Below, piece by piece: positions 53,197-61,742 of a stretch of DNA of 64,000 nucleotides; positions within the stretch are counted from its first letter, which is position 1; every line of letters begins with the position of its first letter. The DNA comes from Aurantiacibacter poecillastricola (lineage in GTDB: Bacteria; Pseudomonadota; Alphaproteobacteria; Sphingomonadales; Sphingomonadaceae): assembly GCF_030730945.1 (NCBI RefSeq), contig NZ_JAVAMS010000001.1, positions 62,001 through 126,000 on the forward strand. Reading direction: 5' to 3'. The notes beneath the pieces are model-generated. The model saw nothing but the letters and a program-made list of their open reading frames with translations, did no database searches and was not told the origin of the DNA. The position numbers and the translations under genes were made by a program.

Positions 53197-54661
53197 CGCT
53201 TACGGTAGCATCCGTCAGGATCGTCTTCGTCTCGACATAGCCCCAGATGCCTTCGTCCCCGCCTTCGCGGCCGATCCCCGATTGCTTGAAGCCGCCGAAG
53301 GGGGCGGTCCATTCCATGCGCATGCCGTTCTGGCCGACGACGCCGGTGCGTACGCGCCGCGCGATGTCGTAGGCGGCCTGCGCATCGTTGGTGAAGACGC
53401 TGCCGTTGAGGCCGTAATCGCTCTCGTTAGCGATGCGGATGGCGTCTTCCTCGTCTTCTGCCGGGATCAGGCACAGGACTGGGCCGAAGATCTCCTCCTG
53501 CGCGATCTTGCTGTTGTTATCGACGTTCGCGAACAGCGTGGGCTCGATGTAATAGCCCTTGTTCATGTGTGCCGGGCGCTGGCCGCCGGTGACGAGATCC
53601 GCCCCACTCTCGCGGCCAGCCGAGATATAGCTCTCGATGCGTTCGAGCTGGCGCTTCATGGCGACGGGACCTAGCTGGGTGTCCTCGTCCTCCGGATGGC
53701 CGATCATCACGCCCTTCATCACGCCTGCGATCGCCTCGGCCAGTTCGTCGTGGCGAGCCTTGGGCACGATGGCGCGGCTGAGCATGGCGCAGACCTGCCC
53801 GCTCATCACAGTGATGGTGTTGCCGAGGATGCCGGCGGCCTGCTCGATGGGAAAATCATCGCGGATGATCGCCGCGCTCTTGCCGCCCAGTTCGAAGGTA
53901 GCGCGCACCATGTTGCCGCCCGCGACGCTGGCGATATGGCGGCCCGCCGCGCTGGAGCCGGTGAAAGTGATCTTGTCGATGTCGGTCGAATGGATCAGGT
54001 GATCCGCCGCCTCTCTGTCGGAGGGGACGAGGTTCACCGTGCCCGGCGGCATGCCCACGGCCTCGGCGGCCTCGGCGATGATATAGGCTTCCAGCGGCGT
54101 CTCCGGTGAGGGCTTCATCACCACGGTGCAGCCCGCGATCAGCGCGTAGAACAGCTTGTTGGCCATGATCGCGAAGGGCCCGTTCCACGGCGCGATGGCG
54201 ACTACTACGCCCACGGGCTCGCGCACGACGGTGACGGTGTCCACCGCCATGCCGGGGCGCTGCTCTGTCCATGCGAAGCGTTCGCCAAGGCTGGCAATGC
54301 CGCGCAGGCCCGCCACGCCGCCTGCATGCATCGGACCCGCCGCGCTGGCGAGGCCGCCGATCTGCGCCGTCCACGCGGCGGCGAGTTCGGGCACACGCGG
54401 TTCGAGCGCGTCGACCAGTTCCATCAGCTTCGCCATGCGCTCCTGCGGAGAAAGGCGCGGCCACGGTCCGTGGTCGAACGCTTCACGCGCGGCAGCGACG
54501 GCGGCATCCATGTCGGCATTGCCGGCATGGGCGACGCGGGCGACGACCTCCTCGCTGGCGGGGTTCACCACCTCGATCATGTCGCCGGATTGCGGAGCGA
54601 CCCATTCGCCGCCGATGAACAGCTTGTCGGGATGGGCGATATTGACGTTTGCGGGAGTCAT
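53192..54661 (-). CDS. Aldehyde dehydrogenase next to the PQQ dehydrogenase
   Basis: 489 residues with catalytic Cys291 (SGQVCAML), Glu257 (FELGGKS) and the segments AIAPWNGPF and ITFTGSSAAGRH. It is a different paralogue from the one at 49604-51043, with little similarity beyond family motifs. It starts 11 nt after the quinohaemoprotein dehydrogenase gene ends, so it probably oxidises the aldehyde formed by that enzyme after entry to the cytoplasm, or a related intermediate. Confidence 0.93.
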   Translation of the reverse strand: MTPANVNIAHPDKLFIGGEWVAPQSGDMIEVVNPASEEVVARVAHAGNADMDAAVAAAREAFDHGPWPRLSPQERMAKLMELVDALEPRVPELAAAWTAQIGGLASAAGPMHAGGVAGLRGIASLGERFAWTEQRPGMAVDTVTVVREPVGVVVAIAPWNGPFAIMANKLFYALIAGCTVVMKPSPETPLEAYIIAEAAEAVGMPPGTVNLVPSDREAADHLIHSTDIDKITFTGSSAAGRHIASVAGGNMVRATFELGGKSAAIIRDDFPIEQAAGILGNTITVMSGQVCAMLSRAIVPKARHDELAEAIAGVMKGVMIGHPEDEDTQLGPVAMKRQLERIESYISAGRESGADLVTGGQRPAHMNKGYYIEPTLFANVDNNSKIAQEEIFGPVLCLIPAEDEEDAIRIANESDYGLNGSVFTNDAQAAYDIARRVRTGVVGQNGMRMEWTAPFGGFKQSGIGREGGDEGIWGYVETKTILTDATVSV

Positions 54662-54672
54662 GGTGTGCGCTC

Positions 54673-56892
54673 CTAGTAGTTCGACAGGATGGTGAGCGAC
54701 TGCGTGTCGAGCGGCAGCCCCTCGGCCTGCAATTGCAGTTCGCGTTCGCGCAAGGGGCCCTGCACGCTGATGAGCCAGGCGTGGATCGCTTTGACCTCGT
54801 CCTCGGTCAGCAGGTCCTCGAAATGCGGCATGCCGCGGCTGACGAAGAGGCCGCCGCGCACGATCTGCTGGAAGCCTGCGTGAACACCGCGGTTCATGCG
54901 CCTGAGGTCCGGCAGAGGGGCGCGCGGCTGGTTGGAATGGCACATGGTGCAGTTCTCGGTGAACATGGCGGCGCCCGCCGCGATCATCTCGGGCGTGGCA
55001 TCGGCATATTGCGGAGGCGGCTCTGGCGCGGGTTGCAGCGGGGGCAGATCCGCCGGGATGGCCACCTGCCCGCCATCCAGCCGGAAGACGAGGATGCGGT
55101 TGGCATTGCCCTTCTGGTAAGCCGCCGCATAGCGCGGCACGAAGCCCCAGCCGCCGCCGCCCCAGCCGGTCTGCACGGCGACGTACTGCACCCCTTCCAC
55201 CATGTAGGTCATCGGCGCGGCCATGATGGTGGAGCCGGTCTCGATGCTCCACAGCGCCTCGCCGGTGTCGGCATCGCGCGCATAGAGCGTGCCACCCACG
55301 TCGCCGTGGAAGACGAGGCCGTTTTGGGTTGAAAGGACGCCGTGCCGGTCCTGCCAGCCGAGGCTTTCCACCGCCCATTTCGTGTCACCCGTCAGCGGAT
55401 CGATGGCGCGAAGCTGGCTCTCGAAAGGCTTGTCCAGCACCCATTTCCACGCGGCTTCCGCCATCACGGCAGCCTGCAGCGGTGGTGGCAGGGTTTCGGC
55501 TGCGGCTTGCAGGTCGCTGGTGAAGATGATCGCCGCGCCTGCATTGAGGGCCTTCTCCTTGTATTCCACATCGTCCGCAGGGCCGGTCAGGAACAGCAGG
55601 TTCCCCATGTCGAGGACGTGGGCGAAATAGGTTTCGCGCGTGGGATCGTAGGCGGCAGGATACCAGTTCCTCGCCCCCGGAGAGCCGGGATAGACGATCT
55701 TGGGCCCATCGGAATAATCCGATTCCGCCAGCGTGATATTATGCTTCTGCGTCTCGGTATCGAACCCGTCGGACCAGTTCATGCGCACCAGCGGATTGGC
55801 CGCGTGGGCGTGGCCGTTCTCGCGGTCCACCACGTAGAAATTGCCGTTCTTGGGCGTGTGGAGGATGACGGGGCGCTCCTCGCCCTCCACGTCCATCGAG
55901 GCGAGGATCATGGGCTGGGTGGCGGTAAGGTCCCAGTTGTCTTGCGGCGTTTCCTGGAAATACCAGTTCATCCGCCCGGTTTCCCGGTCCAGCGCTACCA
56001 GCGAATTCAGGTAGAGGTTGTCGCCCCCGCCGGGCGAGCGGATCGCCTGCGGATAGGGGCCGCCATTGCCGGTGCCCACGATCACCTGGTCAAATTGCGG
56101 ATCGTAGACGATGGCATCCCACGCCGTGCCCCCGCCGCCGATATCCCAGCGCGTTTCCTCGCTCCACGTGGCGAGCGCGGGCTCGAGCTCGGGATTCTCC
56201 TGCGGCCCCTCGGCGGGATCGCGCGGCACGGTGAAGAAGCGCCATGCCTGCGAGCCATCGGCGATACGGTACGCCGTCACATAGCCGCGCGCGTCGTATT
56301 CCGCGCCGCCATTGCCGATGACAACGAGGTCGCCCGCCACTTCGGGCGCGCCGGTCGAGGTGTAGCCGCGCGTATGGTCGACGATGGTATCGACGCTCCA
56401 GACAGGTTCGCCCGTCGCCATGTCGAGTGCCCACAGCTTGCCGTCGAGCGCGCCGACCATCACTTTTCCGTCCGCCACGGCAACGCCGCGATTGGCCTGG
56501 TCGCAGCAGGCGGAGCGGTTCACCTGCATGTCGAGCTCGGGCGTGAAGGTCCACAATTCCTCGCCCGTAGCGGCGTTCAGCGCGTAAACGCGGCCAAGAT
56601 TGCCCGCGGTATACATCACCCCGTCGATCACGACCGGCGTCGCTTCCTGTACGCGGGCGGTGCCCATGTCGTATTCCCAGGCAAGGCCCATGCGCGCGAC
56701 GTTGGAGCGGTTGATCGTCTCCAGCCGGGAGAAATGGCTTTCGCCCCAGTCGCCCCCGGGATTGTCCCAGTCCTCGCCCGCGCCCAGCGGCAAGTCTGCC
56801 GAGGCCAGCGATGCGGCGGTCTGCGGATCGCTTACGGCCGCGGTGCAGGCGGCAAGACCGATGACAGCGGCGAATGCGAGAATGCGGCTCAT
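54673..56892 (-). CDS. PQQ-dependent quinohaemoprotein alcohol dehydrogenase lipoprotein
   Basis: 739 residues. A lipobox GLAAC (Cys16) predicts a lipid-anchored periplasmic enzyme. The eight-bladed PQQ propeller includes the rare adjacent-Cys disulfide Cys129-Cys130 (SACCDQ) and repeated W-docking motifs (EELWTFTPEL, KLWALDMATGEP). A C-terminal cytochrome c domain has CTMCHS. This is the type II layout: alcohol oxidation with electrons passed via PQQ and haem to the respiratory chain. The ATG at 56892 overlaps the NmrA stop (ATGA); one 9 nt earlier is possible. Substrate unknown. Confidence 0.93.
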   Translation of the reverse strand: MSRILAFAAVIGLAACTAAVSDPQTAASLASADLPLGAGEDWDNPGGDWGESHFSRLETINRSNVARMGLAWEYDMGTARVQEATPVVIDGVMYTAGNLGRVYALNAATGEELWTFTPELDMQVNRSACCDQANRGVAVADGKVMVGALDGKLWALDMATGEPVWSVDTIVDHTRGYTSTGAPEVAGDLVVIGNGGAEYDARGYVTAYRIADGSQAWRFFTVPRDPAEGPQENPELEPALATWSEETRWDIGGGGTAWDAIVYDPQFDQVIVGTGNGGPYPQAIRSPGGGDNLYLNSLVALDRETGRMNWYFQETPQDNWDLTATQPMILASMDVEGEERPVILHTPKNGNFYVVDRENGHAHAANPLVRMNWSDGFDTETQKHNITLAESDYSDGPKIVYPGSPGARNWYPAAYDPTRETYFAHVLDMGNLLFLTGPADDVEYKEKALNAGAAIIFTSDLQAAAETLPPPLQAAVMAEAAWKWVLDKPFESQLRAIDPLTGDTKWAVESLGWQDRHGVLSTQNGLVFHGDVGGTLYARDADTGEALWSIETGSTIMAAPMTYMVEGVQYVAVQTGWGGGGWGFVPRYAAAYQKGNANRILVFRLDGGQVAIPADLPPLQPAPEPPPQYADATPEMIAAGAAMFTENCTMCHSNQPRAPLPDLRRMNRGVHAGFQQIVRGGLFVSRGMPHFEDLLTEDEVKAIHAWLISVQGPLRERELQLQAEGLPLDTQSLTILSNY

Positions 56893-57797
56893 GCAGGCCA
56901 TGCCCCCTGGTACTGTTCGAAAACGGAGCGCAAGCTGCGCGGCTTCCGGCCGGTGATGCGCTCCACATCGTCGGAATCAATATTCATGTATCCCTCGCGA
57001 ATGGACTGGCCGAAAGTCACCATGCCCTCGCTCGCCCACGGAATGGGTCCGTTTGGATCGACGTCCGCCGACTTGCGCGGCACGCCGAGGGAATCGAAAT
57101 AGGCGAACATGCCCTCGTCATCCACGTCATGCACCTCGATCGGCTTACCCGCCATTTCCGCCACCACGGCCATTGCGTCGGGCAGTGTCCAGAGGTCCGG
57201 CCCGGTCACGTCGTAGGCCTTGTTCTCGTGCCCGTCCTGCGTCAGCACGGCGACCGCGATAGCCACACAATCATCGCGGCTCACTACCGGCACGCGGCCC
57301 TGCCCTGCATTCTCCGGCTTCGTTCCAGCCGTCAGTGCGGGGATCGCCATCGCGGTGGCCACGGCTTCTGCATAGAGGCTGTTGCGAAGGAAGGTGTAGG
57401 CGAGGCCCGACTGCTCGAGCTTTTCCTCGGTCGCGATGTGATCGATACCCTCGACCGAGGGATTGCCGGGTTTACGAGCGCCCAGCAGCGAGGTGTAGAC
57501 GATGTGCTTCACGCCTGCCGCTTTCGCCGCATCGATGGCGTTCCCGTGCTGGCGCGCGCGTTCGCCTACCATGGTAGTGGAGATCAGCAGCAGCTTGTCG
57601 CCGCCCGCCATCGCTTCTTCCAGCCTGTCAGGACTGTCGAAATCCGCCTTGCGCACGTCAGCGCCGCGTTCTTTCAAATCCGCAAGTCTGTCCAGCGAGC
57701 GCGAGAGGGCGATCACCTCGCAGCCCTTGTCCAGCAGTTGCGATGCGGCGGCATGGCCGAACTGGCCCGACGCGCCCGATACGATGATCCTTGTCAC
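56889..57797 (-). CDS. NmrA-family NAD(P)-binding oxidoreductase
   Basis: 302 residues, an atypical short-chain dehydrogenase with the Rossmann motif GASGQFG (~8-14) and the NmrA/QOR2-like pattern VKHIVYTSLLGARKP. Family members reduce quinones or act as redox sensors. It is the first gene of the minus-strand operon (NmrA, PQQ dehydrogenase, aldehyde dehydrogenase, TBDR and on) and starts 54 bp from a TAAC-N4-GTTA palindrome. Confidence 0.88.
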   Translation of the reverse strand: MTRIIVSGASGQFGHAAASQLLDKGCEVIALSRSLDRLADLKERGADVRKADFDSPDRLEEAMAGGDKLLLISTTMVGERARQHGNAIDAAKAAGVKHIVYTSLLGARKPGNPSVEGIDHIATEEKLEQSGLAYTFLRNSLYAEAVATAMAIPALTAGTKPENAGQGRVPVVSRDDCVAIAVAVLTQDGHENKAYDVTGPDLWTLPDAMAVVAEMAGKPIEVHDVDDEGMFAYFDSLGVPRKSADVDPNGPIPWASEGMVTFGQSIREGYMNIDSDDVERITGRKPRSLRSVFEQYQGAWPA

Positions 57798-57851
57798 GAA
57801 TCTCTCCCGTCACGCGGCGACTTTAATGCCGCTCGCGGCTTGCGTTGATCA

Positions 57852-57863
57852 TAACGATTGTTA
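57852..57863. promoter_or_regulatory. Putative MarR operator, NmrA/SnoaL divergent region
   Basis: TAACGATTGTTA, a TAAC-N4-GTTA palindrome in the 96-bp region between two divergent genes. The same pattern recurs at 60769 and 63958. It lies 30 bp before the SnoaL-like gene start. Confidence 0.55.
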
Positions 57864-57893
57864 CGATTGGTGCAACACGGAGGGGAATTGCGA

Positions 57894-58388
57894 ATGACCG
57901 TTTCGATTGAGGACCGCCTGGGCCTGCAGGACCTGATCGCCGCCTATAGCTGGGCGCTCGACACCGGCGATGCCGATGCGCTGGTGGAATGTTTCACCAC
58001 CGACTGCGAAATGCGCGAGGAGGTGTTCGAGGATCCCGACATCTGGCACGGGCACGAAGGCATTCGCGGCCTCATGGCGCATTACGCTGGCGCGCCGGGC
58101 TTTCCCGGGCGGCAGCATCACGTGACGCAGGTGCAGTATTTCCCGCAGGGTGACGGCAGCGTGAAGATGCGCGGTTTCGCCTTTGTCACCGAGTGCCATG
58201 ACGAGCCGCCTTACGAATTGCGCTTCGCCGGCTGGTACGACGATCACGCGGTGAAAGGCGAGGACGGCAAGTGGCGCTTCCGGACCCGCATCGTGCGCCT
58301 GTGGGACGGCAAGGTGCTGGAAAAATTCCCCGGTCACGGCGACTGGAAGCCGCGCAAGAGACCGGACTCGCTCGTCATCCGCAAATAG
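57894..58388 (+). CDS. SnoaL/NTF2-like protein
   Basis: 164 residues with one NTF2-like domain (IEDRLGLQDLIAAYSWALDTGDADALVECFTTDCEM at the N-terminus, then GRQHHVTQVQYFP and KWRFRTRIVRLWDG). Family members act as dehydratases, isomerases, cyclases or lyases on hydrophobic ring compounds; no catalytic residues can be assigned with confidence. The ATG follows ACGGAGGGG. It is divergent from the NmrA gene and ends immediately beside the convergent Tat-signal protein gene. Confidence 0.82.
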   Translation: MTVSIEDRLGLQDLIAAYSWALDTGDADALVECFTTDCEMREEVFEDPDIWHGHEGIRGLMAHYAGAPGFPGRQHHVTQVQYFPQGDGSVKMRGFAFVTECHDEPPYELRFAGWYDDHAVKGEDGKWRFRTRIVRLWDGKVLEKFPGHGDWKPRKRPDSLVIRK

Positions 58389-58745
58389 TCAGAGGCGGCG
58401 TTCCAGCACCCAGTCGATGGCGGGGCCCTCCACCTTGGTCTGAGCGCGGCGGTAGCCCGCTTCGGCGGCCACCTCCTCGATCAGCAGCGCGTCGGCCTGG
58501 CGGGTGAAGCCTTCGATACGCGCGGGGGCCAAGGCGATCACCTCGCGGGCGAAGCGGATGCGGTCGCCTTCGATGGCGCGGGCCTGCCATCCGGCAGCGG
58601 CGCGGCGCTGCCCGGCATCCGGCAAGGCTGGATCGTAGAGGAAGACGGTTCCGCCCATGAGGGGCGAAGCGGCGAGCCTGTCCAGACCGATTGCCGCGGG
58701 AATGGCTGCAGCGCCTGCCAGCAGGGTACGGCGGGTGATCCTCAT
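58389..58745 (-). CDS. Small Tat-signal protein co-encoded with the flavocytochrome
   Basis: 118 residues. The N-terminus MRITRRTLLAGAAAIPAAIG is a twin-arginine signal with a hydrophobic stretch and Ala-rich cleavage region. The mature ~95 residues have no domain I recognise; they include FLYDPALPDAGQRRAAAGWQ and end in ERRL. It is the third gene after the VAO-type flavoprotein and cytochrome c, with an ATGA overlap to the cytochrome. Flavocytochrome clusters for p-cresol carry an uncharacterised small gene (pchX, from memory), so it may help assemble or export the flavoprotein. Confidence 0.65.
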   Translation of the reverse strand: MRITRRTLLAGAAAIPAAIGLDRLAASPLMGGTVFLYDPALPDAGQRRAAAGWQARAIEGDRIRFAREVIALAPARIEGFTRQADALLIEEVAAEAGYRRAQTKVEGPAIDWVLERRL

Positions 58746-59170
58746 TGCGCCACCTCGTGTGGCCCTGCGGCGAGGTAGTCGGCAATCGCCTGCAAGTCCT
58801 CGTCCGACAATTCACCGCGGGGGATGGCGGGCATGTTGCCGATTCCCTGCCGCGCCGCGATCATCACGAATGGCGCGGCGAGATCGCCTCGCGCTTCCAG
58901 CAGGGCGACATCGCGCGCGCGGCCGAGCAGTCCCGTGCCCATGCCATTAGGCCCGTGGCACATGGCGCAATATTCCACATAGAGCGCCTCGCCCCCGATG
59001 GCCTCAGGGCGCTTGTTCAGCGTGAGCGGCTGCGGCATCGGCGGCGGTCCGGCCTGCGTTTCCGCGGCTTCCTCCGTCTCGTCGTCGATCCCCGCAGCGG
59101 TTTGCGCCGTGGCAACGCCCGCCAGTCCGAGCAGCGCCACGGCGCCCGCCACAAGTCCTGCCCGCCTCAT
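58742..59170 (-). CDS. Cytochrome c subunit of the VAO-type flavocytochrome
   Basis: 142 residues: a Sec signal (MRRAGLVAGAVALLGLAGVATAQ), an acidic/Pro linker, then a class I cytochrome c with CAMCH (Cys68, Cys71, His72) and a Met ligand in IGNMPAIP. It should accept electrons from the upstream flavoprotein in the periplasm, as in p-cresol methylhydroxylase or eugenol hydroxylase. It overlaps the flavoprotein gene by 4 nt (ATGA). Confidence 0.9.
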   Translation of the reverse strand: MRRAGLVAGAVALLGLAGVATAQTAAGIDDETEEAAETQAGPPPMPQPLTLNKRPEAIGGEALYVEYCAMCHGPNGMGTGLLGRARDVALLEARGDLAAPFVMIAARQGIGNMPAIPRGELSDEDLQAIADYLAAGPHEVAQ

Positions 59171-60729
59171 GCCTGCCGCTCCTGCCTGTAGGCGCTGCCC
59201 CAGATGCCGCTCTTGCCCGGCGCGATGATGCCATTTGGATCGAGCGCGTCCTTCACCGCCTCGTTCATGCGATTGATGGAGCCGCCCGCGAAATCGTAGG
59301 TGCCTGCCACGAGGTCCATGTAATCGAGATGCGTGCGGTATTCGCCGTAGCCCTGCTCCTTCGCGTCGGCCACCAGCGAGCGAAAGAACGGGTCCACCTT
59401 GGCCATCATCGCCGGGTCGTCCTTGTTGAAGATCATGGCGTTCACATTGACCAGGTGCCGCTCCCCGAAGGCGAAGCTGCCCTGGTAGTCCATGCCGTAT
59501 TCCTGGTAGCGGGCATAGGTGCGGCGGAACTGGGCCAGCGCCTTGTCGCCGTCCTGCTCGATGATGGGCGAGAAGCCGATATGCCCGCCGCGCCCGCCAT
59601 ACCAGTTCACGTTCTGCATCGGGAACGTCATCGGCGTGCCGGTCCAGCCGGTATATTCCAGCGGCTCCCCCCGCTTCCACTGGGTCGGACGGATCGACAT
59701 GGGGCCTGCCTTGCCCATTGCGTCCTCCAGCACCTTGTAGGCCGCGCGGTTCACGTCCTCGCGGCCATAGAGGCGCAAGGACACGCCCCACCAGCCGATG
59801 TTGAACTGGCGGCGAATGGCGTCGATCACGCTGTCGGACAGGGCACCGGGCTCGTCGGTCCACTGGTCACGCGTGGTGAGGACGGCCGCGGCGCGCATCC
59901 AGTTGCCGATACTGGGCGACTGGGTCAGCAGGCGCTCGCGGCGAAGGGGCGCGATGGTGTCGACCATCACCTTCAGGTCTTCGGGCCGGTCGAACTCCAC
60001 GTCCATGCCCATCAGGCTTTCGGGCTCGGGCATCAGCCACATGCCCATCTTGGTGACGATGCCGAAATTGGACTGAACGAACATCTGGTCCCACGCCGGG
60101 CCGAAGCCGTATTTATAGGCCTGCCAGGTCGGCGCGCCCTCGAACGCGCCCATGCCGGTGCGCACTACTTCGCCATTGGCGAGCACCACCTCCATACCGC
60201 AGATATTCTCTGTATGCTGGCCGTATGGTGTGTAGCCCACGCCGCGGTCCAGCGCATTGCCCATGACAGAGCCCCAGCTATTGCCGGGTGTGGAGAGCCA
60301 ATAGGGCAGGTTGTTGCGCTGCAGGTAATCGTAGAGGTCGTAGAAGCCGACGCCAGGTTCCAGCAGTACGGTGCCCAGCTTCTCGTCGAACTCAATGCGC
60401 TTCATGCGCGAGAGGTCCAGGACCATGGACCCCGCCAGCACCGGCGCGCTGCCGCCATAGCCAAGGTTCTTGCCCCGCGCGATGGGGAAAAGCGGCAGGC
60501 GGTATTCATTGGCGATGCGCACCACCGCCCGTATTTCCTCCACGCTATCGGGAGCGACCGCGCCAGCGGGATGGTGCGCGGCGTCGTCCACCGCGAACTT
60601 GTCTTGGTAGGACGTCCGGTCGAGCGGCTCGAAAAAGACCTTGCCCGGCCCCAACGCCGTTTCCAGCGCCATGCGCGCCTCGTCCAGCCGTGCGGCCGAC
60701 AGTCCGGGTGGCAGCGGTATGTCCGCCAT
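59167..60729 (-). CDS. VAO/p-cresol-methylhydroxylase-type flavoprotein
   Basis: 520 residues. FAD-binding PP loop (ARGKNLGYGG, ~84-93) and the VAO cap domain. Phenol-binding residues of the family appear conserved: Tyr91, Tyr464 and Arg465 (GEYRTHLDYMD). His383 (GGHIGFSP) aligns with the FAD-linking His of vanillyl-alcohol oxidase and eugenol hydroxylase rather than the Tyr of p-cresol methylhydroxylase. The Asp of the family YGDH motif is Gln171 (YGQH). With its cytochrome c it should oxidise a 4-alkyl or 4-allyl phenol. No signal peptide. The start at 60729 drops six upstream residues. Confidence 0.9.
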   Translation of the reverse strand: MADIPLPPGLSAARLDEARMALETALGPGKVFFEPLDRTSYQDKFAVDDAAHHPAGAVAPDSVEEIRAVVRIANEYRLPLFPIARGKNLGYGGSAPVLAGSMVLDLSRMKRIEFDEKLGTVLLEPGVGFYDLYDYLQRNNLPYWLSTPGNSWGSVMGNALDRGVGYTPYGQHTENICGMEVVLANGEVVRTGMGAFEGAPTWQAYKYGFGPAWDQMFVQSNFGIVTKMGMWLMPEPESLMGMDVEFDRPEDLKVMVDTIAPLRRERLLTQSPSIGNWMRAAAVLTTRDQWTDEPGALSDSVIDAIRRQFNIGWWGVSLRLYGREDVNRAAYKVLEDAMGKAGPMSIRPTQWKRGEPLEYTGWTGTPMTFPMQNVNWYGGRGGHIGFSPIIEQDGDKALAQFRRTYARYQEYGMDYQGSFAFGERHLVNVNAMIFNKDDPAMMAKVDPFFRSLVADAKEQGYGEYRTHLDYMDLVAGTYDFAGGSINRMNEAVKDALDPNGIIAPGKSGIWGSAYRQERQA

Positions 60730-60768
60730 AATTCGTCCCTCTCCCAATGCGTCTTTGCGACGCGACTT

Positions 60769-60780
60769 TAACGCTCGTTA
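60769..60780. promoter_or_regulatory. Putative MarR operator, flavoprotein/NTF2 divergent region
   Basis: TAACGCTCGTTA, a perfect TAACG-CT-CGTTA palindrome midway in the 95-bp gap between two divergent genes. It is the most symmetric of the three TAAC-N4-GTTA sites and could control both directions. Confidence 0.6.
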
Positions 60781-60824
60781 CTTTTCAGCTAGCAGGGGTG
60801 CAAGTCAAGCGATGGGAGAGTGTC

Positions 60825-61724
60825 TTGGCGTCACGTGAGGAACTGTACGGCGTTCTCGACGCCTATCTGGCGGCTCTGGCTGCGGGCGATCCGTCCGCCG
60901 CCCCGATTGCGCCGGGCGCCTTCAATACCGAGAACAACGTGACGCTGGCCGTGGGTGACGGGGTGTGGAACACGATCACCGCGAAACACGATTACGACCT
61001 GCGCTTTGCCGAACCCGCGCGGGGACAGGTCGCCGTGTTCACAGCCGTGGAGGAGACCGACGCGCTCAACCCAGCCTGCATCCGGTTGGAGGTCTCGGGC
61101 GGACAGATCACCGGTATCGAGATGGTGGTGGCCCGCAACAAGGACGAGGGCTTTCCCTTCGGTCCGCAGGCCTTCGAGCGCAAGCCGGTGATGGAAGCGC
61201 TGGTGGCGGACGAGGCGCGCTCTTCCCGAGAGGAGCTGGTGCGCGTCGCCGATGGCTATTTCGACACGATCGAGCGCAATGACGGCACCATCAACACGAC
61301 ATTCTGGCCGCATTGCAACCGCGTCGAGAACGGCGTGCAGACCACCAATAACGCCGACTTCCCCCTGCCCGTCGCGCGGCTGGGCTGCGAGGAGCAGTTC
61401 CGCCTCGGCTGGTATCGCTATGACGACGAGTTGCGCGCCCGCCGCTTCCCGCTCGTCGATACCGAGCGCGGGATCGTGCTCGCCTATGGCTTCATCGACC
61501 ACTCGGGCCGCATCGGCGAATACGAACTGACCGATGGCACGAAAGCCACCAGCCCGGTGCGCCGCCCGCACTCCTACTACCTCGCCGAAGCCTTCCGCAT
61601 TCGCGACGGCGCCATCGAACAGGTGGAGGCCGATTTCCTCACCGTGCCCTATCGCATGCCCTCCCCCTGGGACGGGCGCGACGAGGCGCTGATCGGCGGG
61701 GGAGGGCTGCACCGTGTTGCCTGA
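60825..61724 (+). CDS. Tandem-domain NTF2/SnoaL-like protein
   Basis: 299 residues, TTG start after GGGAGAG. Two related domains appear: one begins SREELYGVLDAYLAALAAGD (~3-22), the other SREELVRVADGYFDTIERND (~129-148), each followed by NTF2-like beta-sheet sequence such as FWPHCNRVENGVQ. This is probably an internal duplication giving a pseudo-dimer. Function unknown; proteins of this type occur in steroid and aromatic catabolic clusters. An aromatic-acid-type transporter gene follows 18 nt later. Confidence 0.8.
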   Translation: MASREELYGVLDAYLAALAAGDPSAAPIAPGAFNTENNVTLAVGDGVWNTITAKHDYDLRFAEPARGQVAVFTAVEETDALNPACIRLEVSGGQITGIEMVVARNKDEGFPFGPQAFERKPVMEALVADEARSSREELVRVADGYFDTIERNDGTINTTFWPHCNRVENGVQTTNNADFPLPVARLGCEEQFRLGWYRYDDELRARRFPLVDTERGIVLAYGFIDHSGRIGEYELTDGTKATSPVRRPHSYYLAEAFRIRDGAIEQVEADFLTVPYRMPSPWDGRDEALIGGGGLHRVA

Positions 61725-61742
61725 CCTGGCCGGAGGCGGAGA

